This document shows positions 44,932 through 52,462 of a DNA stretch of 64,000 nt, piece after piece. Within the stretch, counting starts at the first letter, position 1; every line of letters begins with the position of its first letter. The translations under genes and the position numbers were made by a program. Under the pieces are notes generated by a model. That model searched no databases, was not told the DNA's origin, and saw only the letters and a list, made by a program, of their open reading frames with translations. The DNA is from Allocoleopsis franciscana PCC 7113 (lineage in GTDB: Bacteria; Cyanobacteriota; Cyanobacteriia; Cyanobacteriales; Coleofasciculaceae), in assembly GCF_000317515.1 (NCBI RefSeq), contig NC_019738.1, positions 2,127,623 to 2,191,622 of the forward strand, written 5' to 3'.

Positions 44932-47121
44932 ATGAAACCGGCAATAATCAGAAGGGAAACATTTAAAATACCACAGCTAATGCGTTGGGTTGTGGCTCCT
45001 GTCTTGATGGGCTTTATCGTTGGGTGTGCCACGAATAATCAAACACCTCAAGCGATTACACTGGCCGCGCCCATGAACTCAGCTATGGGGCAGAATGGGT
45101 ATCGCTGGGCTAATGTGTCTATAGGCGGGGGAGGCTTTGTTACAGGTGTTTACCTCCATCCCCGACAAAAAGATCTGGTTTATATTAGGACTGACGTGGG
45201 TGGCTTTTATCGTTGGAATGCCGCAGATAAAAGCTGGATTCCCTTAAATGACAGCTTTGGGCTTGCCCAAAAAACCTACTACGGCGGAGAAGCGCTAGCG
45301 GTTGATCCCAACAACCCCAATATTGTCTATATGGCGGCAGGGAAATACTCACAGTGGGAGCCAAAGGGGTCAATTTTTAAGTCTACAAATCAGGGCAAAA
45401 CTTGGACTAAGCTGAAGATAGATTTAGGGATGGACAGCAATGACGAGCAGCGTTGGGCAGGAGAGAGACTGGCCGTCAATCCATCGAATTCCAACGACAT
45501 CTTTTTTGGTTCTCGGCACGATGGCTTGTGGCAGTCGTCGGATGCGGGGGCGACATGGCGCAAAGTCACATCTTGTTCCCCTACTCTGACTAAAGGGATT
45601 GGCATTCTGGGCATCATGTTTGACCAGCAAGTGCCCGGTTTAATGTACATGAATGCCTATGGAGATGGAATCTATCAGTCCACGGATACGGGTGTGACTT
45701 GGAGCAAAATCGAGGGCAGTCCCCAGCAGGCACAACGTATGGCGATAGCGAATAACGGGGTACTCTATGTCACCCATAATTCTGGCGTGAGCCAATATGC
45801 AAACGGGGTTTGGCGCAATATCACCCCCAAGGGCAACCCATCCTCTTTTAACGCTTTGGGAGTGAACCCAACGAATCCCAAACACATCTTGGTCGCTTTG
45901 GAACAGTCAACCTCTACTAAAATCTATGAAACCTTAGATGGAGGAGATAACTGGACTGAAAAAAAGGCATCCATCAAGCACAGGGTTCCTTGGTGGGATG
46001 ACTCGATGTTTGCAACATGGACTTCCGCCATTGAGTTTGACCCAAACGTTTCAGGCAAAGTCTGGATGACGAATGGGTTTGGAATTTGGCAAACGGACAA
46101 TATCAACCCCAATCCAGTTGTTTGGACTAATTATCAGCAGGGACACGAGGAAGTTGTAGCGTTTGCCCTAGCAGCACCTACAAAAGGAGCTATGTTGTTG
46201 AGTGGTGTCGCTGATGTCGATGGTTTTTATCACAATAACGGGCTTGATGCCTTTCCATCCAAACGGTTTGACGGCATTGCTGACTCGAATCACGTCAATC
46301 GAGATACCCTTAGCATTGCCTATTCCGAAAGCGAACCCTTGCACATCGTCCGCTTGGGCGGTAGTCGCTGGAACTCAACCTTTACAGGAGCAACTTCTCA
46401 AGATGGCGGATTGACTTGGAAAAAGTTTCCGTCGTTTCCGCCGAAAACAATACCCCTGCGCGTCGCTGTATCGGCAACGAATCCCAAGCTGTTTGTCGTG
46501 ACACTGAGCAAAGCTCAACCTGTTCGCACAATGGATGGAGGTGCTTCATGGAGCAAAGTATCCGGATTGCCCGATGGTGCTGAAGGCCCGTGGTATTGGG
46601 GTCAGCCCTTGGTTGCCGACAAGGTAGAGGGTGATACTTTTTACTACTACAACGAAGGGAAAGTCTACCGCAGTACAGACGGGGGCGAATCTTTCAGCCT
46701 GGTTAACTCATCGCTTCCCACCCGCAAATGGGATTGGTATTCGCTGAAAACAGTACCCGGCTTTAAAGATGAAGTTTGGCTCAGCTTAGACTGGAACGGT
46801 TTGTACCGCTCAACCGATGGCGGTAAAACCATGACAAAGTTGTCCTCGGTGGAGCGGGCACATCTGTTTGCATTCGGAAAGCCAGAGACAGGAAGTACAA
46901 CGCCGACACTTTATCTGTATGGGAGAGTTGCCGGCATGGGGGACGGCATCTTCCGTTCTCTCGACAGAGGAGAAACATGGACTAGCATTGGTTCTGTAGA
47001 AAACCCGATTGGTGGTGAGCCAAATGTGATGGAGGCGAGTTGGAAGCAATTTGGGCTAGTCTTTATTGGCACTAACGGCAGGGGCATTTTTTACGGAACT
47101 CCAGACAGCCCTCAGCGTTAG
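44932..47121 (+). CDS. GH74-like beta-propeller lipoprotein
   Basis: A 729-residue protein with a signal peptide and lipobox ending at Cys32 (GFIVGC). The rest reads as two BNR/WD-type beta-propellers with many S.DGG.TW motifs. The N-terminal wording IGGGGFVTGVYLHPRQKDLVYIRTDVGGFYRW is that of GH74 xyloglucanases and includes the catalytic aspartate Asp88; I could not place the second catalytic aspartate with certainty. It is likely exported and attached to an outer or inner membrane, and could trim or bind the polysaccharide made by this cluster. The substrate is unproven. Confidence 0.75.
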   Translation: MKPAIIRRETFKIPQLMRWVVAPVLMGFIVGCATNNQTPQAITLAAPMNSAMGQNGYRWANVSIGGGGFVTGVYLHPRQKDLVYIRTDVGGFYRWNAADKSWIPLNDSFGLAQKTYYGGEALAVDPNNPNIVYMAAGKYSQWEPKGSIFKSTNQGKTWTKLKIDLGMDSNDEQRWAGERLAVNPSNSNDIFFGSRHDGLWQSSDAGATWRKVTSCSPTLTKGIGILGIMFDQQVPGLMYMNAYGDGIYQSTDTGVTWSKIEGSPQQAQRMAIANNGVLYVTHNSGVSQYANGVWRNITPKGNPSSFNALGVNPTNPKHILVALEQSTSTKIYETLDGGDNWTEKKASIKHRVPWWDDSMFATWTSAIEFDPNVSGKVWMTNGFGIWQTDNINPNPVVWTNYQQGHEEVVAFALAAPTKGAMLLSGVADVDGFYHNNGLDAFPSKRFDGIADSNHVNRDTLSIAYSESEPLHIVRLGGSRWNSTFTGATSQDGGLTWKKFPSFPPKTIPLRVAVSATNPKLFVVTLSKAQPVRTMDGGASWSKVSGLPDGAEGPWYWGQPLVADKVEGDTFYYYNEGKVYRSTDGGESFSLVNSSLPTRKWDWYSLKTVPGFKDEVWLSLDWNGLYRSTDGGKTMTKLSSVERAHLFAFGKPETGSTTPTLYLYGRVAGMGDGIFRSLDRGETWTSIGSVENPIGGEPNVMEASWKQFGLVFIGTNGRGIFYGTPDSPQR

Positions 47122-47273
47122 CAGGTTACATCTTCCACCAAGTGAAACGCGGTGAGTCGGGGAATCAATCAGCAGCACAGGCTTTCTACATCCGTGCGAT
47201 AAGTCGTTTGGCGGGTGCAATCTAAGTTTAAGAGGGCTTTTGTTTCGCTCCCTTGAATATGTATCGAAAGCGT

Positions 47274-47507
47274 TCAAGAAGAAGTTCCCAGCCTAGAGCG
47301 ACTTTGAGACTCTCTAGACACTCCTTTTTCGCCGATACTACGCTCTTTCAAGCTCTTCTTTTTCGCAGCTTTGGCGGGTGAAAAGAGAGAGGAAACCAGG
47401 GATTCGGCGGTCATGACAACAACCGAAATGGCCAAGACAATAAAAGCCCCAACGGTGAGACTTAACATCAAGGCTACAGAAGTTAGTTTTTTTAGGACTG
47501 CTGTCAT
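47274..47507 (-). CDS. Small single-pass membrane protein, paralogue 1
   Basis: A 77-residue protein with one strong transmembrane helix (about 8-35) followed by a basic, Ser-rich cytosolic tail (AKAAKKKSLKE). It aligns without gaps with the protein encoded at 47794-48072, about 27 identical residues of 47, with shared LTS, VLA.SVVV.T.ES.V and AKA.KK.S. Not recognised as a known family. The pair lies between the GH74-like gene and the deacetylase gene. Confidence 0.6.
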   Translation of the reverse strand: MTAVLKKLTSVALMLSLTVGAFIVLAISVVVMTAESLVSSLFSPAKAAKKKSLKERSIGEKGVSRESQSRSRLGTSS

Positions 47508-47667
47508 ATAGAGAGTTTCCAGTATAAGGTAGCTTCACTCTTACAGCATCTTAGAGAGTATGCCGTGTTGCCATCCGTAAATCTTCTGAAATTGAGTAGA
47601 AAAGAATCTATGATAAATAAGCGAAATAACACTTGTGTGATTACATAAACTATGCATCTAAGTTAGT

Positions 47668-47793
47668 GGCTCCCGTAGCGCTACTAACTCCCATCGGTTT
47701 AGCAAGACGGACGAAAGCGGAAAATCCCATCCGTGTCGAAGTTTGGCTAAACATTCATCCGTCTTGCCTGTTATCAACCTGGTAGTGGGAGCC
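47668..47793. repeat. Long imperfect inverted repeat
   Basis: Nested complementary arms: GGCTCCC (47668-47674) with GGGAGCC (47787-47793), and GCAAGACGGACGA (47702-47714) with TCATCCGTCTTGC (47755-47767, one mismatch). An alternative local hairpin is GTTAGTGGC (47662-47670) with GCTACTAAC. It begins at the stop of paralogue 2 on the minus strand and may be a terminator, a structured RNA or a miniature element. Confidence 0.5.
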
Positions 47794-48072
47794 TTAGTGG
47801 GGAGAGACGGGTTCGTCCTTGATTAAGTTCTGCCAACTCTCCTTTTTTGGTGCTTTTGCTAGTGAGAGTACCCTTTTAACGAAGGATTCGCCGGTTACCA
47901 CAACGACTGAAGCGGCCAAAACGACGAAGGCAAAAGCGGTAAACACCAACATTAACAACATAGAGGTGAGTCTTTGAGCCAGACTTCCTGCAAACACAAC
48001 GACTCTCGTTTTAAGGATAAAGCTCAAACACTGTGTAACTCGGTTTGATGGCTCCAACTGATTACGTTCCAT
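47794..48072 (-). CDS. Small single-pass membrane protein, paralogue 2
   Basis: A 92-residue frame with the same architecture as the protein at 47274: transmembrane helix at about 36-63 and tail LAKAPKKESWQN. The first 30 residues (MERNQLEPSNRVTQ...) have no counterpart in paralogue 1, so a later start is possible. The two genes are about 290 bp apart, in the same orientation, and probably arose by tandem duplication. Function unknown; position suggests a link with the surface polysaccharide. Confidence 0.6.
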   Translation of the reverse strand: MERNQLEPSNRVTQCLSFILKTRVVVFAGSLAQRLTSMLLMLVFTAFAFVVLAASVVVVTGESFVKRVLSLAKAPKKESWQNLIKDEPVSPH

Positions 48073-48575
48073 GTCAATTAGTACCTGAAGAATAAGTGCT
48101 GAGGTCGAGTAGATGTCTTGCTGAAGTCAGTTCTAGCTATCTAGCTATAGTACTTATCACCCTTGAATTGGTCTTTTATGCCATGAGCTGATTTTAGCCT
48201 TCTTAACCTTAAGTATTTCCTTAGATAGATGAAAGTTCATCATCCTTTTGAAAAAGTCCCATCTTTTTGAGGGAACTGTAAAGCTTAGCACACTTGTGCT
48301 TAATAGTAATGGTAACTCTGTCCATTGAACGCATGAGGATGATGAACCTGAGTTCAACACAAAGATATGACGGCACTACGCTAGCGACGAGAGAATCTTA
48401 CAGAAAATTAGATTGTCGGAAAGCTGATTTATAAAGGAAATCTTAAATATTTACGGTGTATTAACGCACTGTAACCCACCCGCTCAAGACGATGCATTAC
48501 GGCGCAGACAAGCGCCCAATAGAGATAAAATTGCCTGACATGATACCCCTAACGTCTCCTACGGGCACTTAATGT
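48073..48575. other. 503-bp gap without a convincing gene
   Basis: Lies between paralogue 2 and the deacetylase gene. A 67-codon minus frame at 48157-48360 has no recognisable features and is rejected. I see no strong repeat or terminator. Confidence 0.4.
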
Positions 48576-49310
48576 TTACTTTATAATTGACCTCTTACTG
48601 ATTAGGTTAGAAACGGTTTGAAAACTATAGCCCTTCTCCTTCAAGTTTTCAATCAATCTTTCCGTCGCTACAACGGTTCGTGAACGCTCTCCTCCGCCAT
48701 CATGCATCAGTATAATTGAGCCAGGACGAACCTGTTCAAGCACACTCGCTTCTATCACTTCTGAATTAGATGCTTCATAATCTTTTGTATCAATCGTCCA
48801 CAATATATTTTTCTTGTTTAACTTGGCTAGAAGGTAGGGAAGGACTATCAGTTTACGTCCATAGGGAGCGCGGAAATGAATTTCATCTTTCACACCTAAT
48901 TGACGCAGAAGTTGATCAGTTTTCTGTATCTCTGACCAAATAAACCCAGGTTTTTCAGAAATCAGCGCTTTGTGAGAATAAGAGTGATTTCCTATCTCAT
49001 GTCCTTTAGACACGATGAGTCGAAGGGTATCTGGGTATTTTTCAACTGTCTTGCCGACAACAAAGAAAGTAGCTTTGATCTGATGGCGCTCTAAAATCTC
49101 TAACAACTGATTGGTATAAGGTGGATTGGGACCATCATCATAGGTCAACGCCACTACTTTATCTTTTGTATTCACATGATTAACAAGTTCGCCAAAGCTT
49201 TGGAATTTTAAACTCATTGAAAATTTGTTTAATAGTTTTAATCCCAAAAATATAAAAGCCACAGTAAATAAAACAATTAAGATGTTAATAATATTACGAT
49301 CCATAAACAT
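48576..49310 (-). CDS. Polysaccharide deacetylase (NodB homology, CE4)
   Basis: A 244-residue protein from ATG 49310 (MFMDRNIIN); a longer frame begins at 49364. An N-terminal membrane anchor (about 4-25) is followed by the NodB domain with all five motifs: TYDDGP, GNHSYSH, RAPYG, IDTKDYEAS and ILMHDGGG. The His residues and first Asp bind the metal. It removes N-acetyl groups from GlcNAc-type polymers outside the cytosol, perhaps from the exopolysaccharide made by this cluster or from peptidoglycan. It is divergent from the GH31 gene. Confidence 0.9.
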   Translation of the reverse strand: MFMDRNIINILIVLFTVAFIFLGLKLLNKFSMSLKFQSFGELVNHVNTKDKVVALTYDDGPNPPYTNQLLEILERHQIKATFFVVGKTVEKYPDTLRLIVSKGHEIGNHSYSHKALISEKPGFIWSEIQKTDQLLRQLGVKDEIHFRAPYGRKLIVLPYLLAKLNKKNILWTIDTKDYEASNSEVIEASVLEQVRPGSIILMHDGGGERSRTVVATERLIENLKEKGYSFQTVSNLISKRSIIK

Positions 49311-49615
49311 AGTTTTACTTCTTACTTTTAAACCTGGAATGACGAGAACATTGATACTCAACAACTCAGCTAATCGGCATAAAACATTGAATAACTTAAA
49401 TAGACAGGATGCTCATCCCATTATAAAAAGGCGGAAATCTAAATCGCTCTCTTAAATACATAACAGCTTATACAGTAACTTTCGCCAACAGGCTCTTACA
49501 CCCAATACTTAATCCCCATACCTGAGATAGATGATTATTTTATCCAGTATTCGTAAAAAAAATTAAAGAAACTGTTAAGCGTCAAAAAAATTTATCCTAA
49601 TTTCAAGAAAGCGGA
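49311..49615. promoter_or_regulatory. Divergent promoter region, deacetylase/GH31
   Basis: About 300 bp of A/T-rich sequence between two divergent starts. It must hold both promoters, but no clear -35/-10 pair was picked with confidence. There is no repeat or open frame of note. Confidence 0.4.
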
Positions 49616-52054
49616 ATGAATATCTTTAAGCAACTCTCCCTATTACTACGGTTCGTTAGATTTAAGCGCTTTCTTGGTTCACTCTTCTTTTCTTATCAGC
49701 GAGATCGGTGGGAACGCCAGTCTCCCAGTTCTCAGACTTCGGAACCCTTGCAAGAACCAGGAAAACTGCTTCAAGCTGAACCAACAACAACCGGAGGGCG
49801 CTTTTACTTTGAGCAAGCCGAACTGGAAATTAGCTTTTTATCTGCCGATTTAATCCGAGTCGATTGGAAGCCTGGAATCCCTCCGATTCCTTATGGAATT
49901 GCCCGTCAGGATTGGTCGGAAGTAGAAACAAATTTACAGGAAACGGCTGAGGGTTGGGTGCTGTCGAGTACTGCCCTAAAAGTCGTTATCGCAGACAATG
50001 GCAAGCTAAAATTGCACAATGCTAACGGGCAGATCATCCGGGAAGAACGACCTCCACAGCGACAAGGTGAAGCCTGGACTCATCGGGCACAACTGCGAGA
50101 AGAAGAACACATTTACGGTTTAGGAGAACGGGCAGCCTCTCTCAACCTGCGTAGACCCAAAACTGAGGCGCAGCACATCGAAACTTACCGACTTTGGCAC
50201 TATGATGCAGGCGGGATGTATAGTTCTGGGACTGACCCCCTTTACCTGTGCATTCCAGTGTATTTGGGTTTACATAAACAAGGAAGTTACCTCGTTTTTT
50301 ACGAAAACACCCATTCCGGCAACGTTACTTTTAAAGATGTTGCTGAAGTCTCCTTTGAAGGCGGCGCACTGCGTTATTACCTGAGTGTGGGGCAGCCGAC
50401 CCAACTGCTGGAACGCTATACCGAGTTAACCGGACGCCCTCCCCTCCCTCCTCGTTGGGCATTTGGCTATCATCAGTCGCGCTGGGGTTATGAAACTGAA
50501 GAAGCTGTCCGAGAAACAGCCAACGGCTTTCAGCATCACGATTTACCCTTAAGTGCGATCCACCTCGACATCGACTGCAAAGACAATTTCCGTTCCTTCA
50601 CTATTGATCCCGATCGCTTTCCCAAACTCAGAGAATTCAACCAGGAACTCGCTGCCAAAGGAGTTCGCTTAATTACCATTGTCAACCCTGGAGTCAAAGC
50701 CGATCGCAACAGCGACCTATTTGAGGAAGGACGAGCACAAGAAGTGTTTTGCACCTATCCCAACGGCAAACTCGTCCTCGCCCCTGTTTGGCCTGGGATG
50801 TGCGCCTTCCCCGATTTTACCAACCCCCTTGCCCGTCATTGGTGGAGTCGGCAGTATGAATACCTCCTCGATTTAGGGGTAACGGGATTCTGGCACGATA
50901 TGAATGAACCGGGAGTTTTTACCCTGCGAGGAGATGCCACGCTTCCCCGCCCCACTCGGCATTCGATGGAAGGCAGAGGCGGTACCCACGTTGAGGCGCA
51001 TAACGTTTACGGATTGCAGCAGGCGCGGGCTGGGTATGAAGCCCTGTGCGAGTACCAACCGGAAAAACGTCCTTTTATTGTCTCGCGATCGGGTTGGGCG
51101 GGGTTGCAGCGTTATGCCTGGACTTGGACGGGGGATGTAGAAACCAGTTGGCAAGGGTTGCGCCAAACGGTGCCGACTATCCTAGGGATGAGTCTTTCCG
51201 GAATTCCTTACACAGGGCCGGATATTGGCGGCTTTAAGGGAAATCCTTCGGATGAGCTCTACCTGCGCTGGTTCCAACTATCCAGTTTTCTTACCTTTTG
51301 TAGAACACATTCGGCGAATAATGTCAAGCCACGTACACCCTGGAGTTATGGCGGAACGGTTCTTAATCATGTTCGGGAATGCTTGCGTCTGCGCTATCGT
51401 CTGATTCCCTATTTCTATACCCTAGCGTGGGAAGCAAATCGGACGGGGCATCCCCTGATTCGTCCCCTTTTCTGGTGCGATCCCGATGATCAGAGGCTTT
51501 GGGGTGTGGAGGATGCGTTTTGCTTGGGTGATGCGCTGCTGGTGTGTCCGGTGCTGGAAGAGGGAGTAGGATCGCGAAAAGTTATCCTTCCTCAAGGCGG
51601 CTGGTACAACTTCTGGGATGATGCGCTAATTACAGGAGCAAATGAGATTACTGTAGATGCTCCCTTAGAACGAATTCCACTTCTGGTTAAGGCGGGAAGT
51701 ATTTTGCCAATGGAAGAAGGGGAACAACTTACTCTTCATCTTTACCCACCTGTGCAAGGAAGCGGTGAAGGATGCCTGTATAGTGATGCAGGGGATGGAT
51801 ATGGAGAGTGGCGATGCGATCGCTTCCGGATGGACAAGGGTGAGAACGGCATCGAGCTAACCTGGGAGCAAGAAGGAAATTATCCTTTTCCGTACACGAG
51901 TGTCCAGGTTCATCTACACGGGATTGAACTCAAGCAAGCTTGGATGGATGGGAAAGAAGTCCCTTGCCAGGGAAATGTTGTGGAGTGCGATCGCTCCTTA
52001 TGGGACTCATCTCAAATTATTGCGATTAGATTTTCTACTCACCAAGTGGTTTGA
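49616..52054 (+). CDS. Glycoside hydrolase family 31 (alpha-glucosidase-like)
   Basis: An 812-residue protein with the GH31 layout: N-terminal beta-sandwich, (beta/alpha)8 barrel, C-terminal sandwiches. Nucleophile Asp428 in WHDMNEPGVF and acid/base Asp507 in TGDVETSW. Other family motifs: GLGERA, PPRWAFGYHQSRWGY. No signal peptide is clear, so a cytosolic alpha-glucosidase is most likely; alpha-xylosidase or related activities are possible. The two HIP1 sites near 51816 and 51987 mark the return of normal HIP1 density. Confidence 0.92.
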   Translation: MNIFKQLSLLLRFVRFKRFLGSLFFSYQRDRWERQSPSSQTSEPLQEPGKLLQAEPTTTGGRFYFEQAELEISFLSADLIRVDWKPGIPPIPYGIARQDWSEVETNLQETAEGWVLSSTALKVVIADNGKLKLHNANGQIIREERPPQRQGEAWTHRAQLREEEHIYGLGERAASLNLRRPKTEAQHIETYRLWHYDAGGMYSSGTDPLYLCIPVYLGLHKQGSYLVFYENTHSGNVTFKDVAEVSFEGGALRYYLSVGQPTQLLERYTELTGRPPLPPRWAFGYHQSRWGYETEEAVRETANGFQHHDLPLSAIHLDIDCKDNFRSFTIDPDRFPKLREFNQELAAKGVRLITIVNPGVKADRNSDLFEEGRAQEVFCTYPNGKLVLAPVWPGMCAFPDFTNPLARHWWSRQYEYLLDLGVTGFWHDMNEPGVFTLRGDATLPRPTRHSMEGRGGTHVEAHNVYGLQQARAGYEALCEYQPEKRPFIVSRSGWAGLQRYAWTWTGDVETSWQGLRQTVPTILGMSLSGIPYTGPDIGGFKGNPSDELYLRWFQLSSFLTFCRTHSANNVKPRTPWSYGGTVLNHVRECLRLRYRLIPYFYTLAWEANRTGHPLIRPLFWCDPDDQRLWGVEDAFCLGDALLVCPVLEEGVGSRKVILPQGGWYNFWDDALITGANEITVDAPLERIPLLVKAGSILPMEEGEQLTLHLYPPVQGSGEGCLYSDAGDGYGEWRCDRFRMDKGENGIELTWEQEGNYPFPYTSVQVHLHGIELKQAWMDGKEVPCQGNVVECDRSLWDSSQIIAIRFSTHQVV

Positions 52055-52201
52055 GCTAGACTGTGGCTTTACGCCCCAATGATTTGAAGGTTACGCATGA
52101 TTGCATCGAAAGTGCGATCGCATCAGTGGCAGTGAGGAGATTCCCTACAAGATAAGCTGTTACGCATGTAATTTGCTTGTTGAGGCGGCGGGGGAGCAGG
52201 G

Positions 52202-52219
52202 CCAGAGCTTTAGTGAGGA
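52202..52219 (+). repeat. 18-bp dispersed element, copy A
   Basis: CCAGAGCTTTAGTGAGGA lies inside a GGGGAGCAGG purine tract, splitting what would otherwise be a continuous tandem. It matches copy B at 55131-55148 in 17 of 18 positions. Confidence 0.7.
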
Positions 52220-52328
52220 CAGGGGAGCAGGGGAGAGGATTTGAGCTCTTTTATCCTGTGTTTAGAATGTGCAAGTTAAATGCGCTTTAGCTTACCTTTG
52301 CCTCGCCTGTTGGAAAACCCAATCATTG

Positions 52329-52365
52329 TGCGATGCCTACGGCGGTTCGCGCAGCGACCATCGCA
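52329..52365. repeat. Cyanobacterial palindromic repeat
   Basis: TGCGATG (52329-52335) and CATCGCA (52359-52365) are complementary ends around a GC-rich core (CCTACGGCGGTTCGCGCAGC). I recall similar segments between genes in filamentous cyanobacteria. Confidence 0.5.
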
Positions 52366-52462
52366 TAATGTCCGCGCAACACCAAAAATCTTCCTATGAT
52401 TTGCATAAGCTGAGTTTTTAGAGATATAGAAAAACTGGGTAAGAGAGTGAGGCATCGCCATC

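Larger units (their letters stand above)
52055..52462. other. Intergenic region with several repeats
   Basis: A HIP1 site near 52116, then a purine-rich GGGGAGCAGG tract (52191-52232) interrupted by an 18-bp element (52202-52219), then a repeat with inverted ends TGCGATG/CATCGCA (52329-52365). No gene is seen. The TPR-CHAT gene starts at 52463. Confidence 0.5.

Noticed and set aside
48157-48360. 67-codon minus-strand frame
   Set aside because: Composition and lack of motifs suggest chance; not supported by context.
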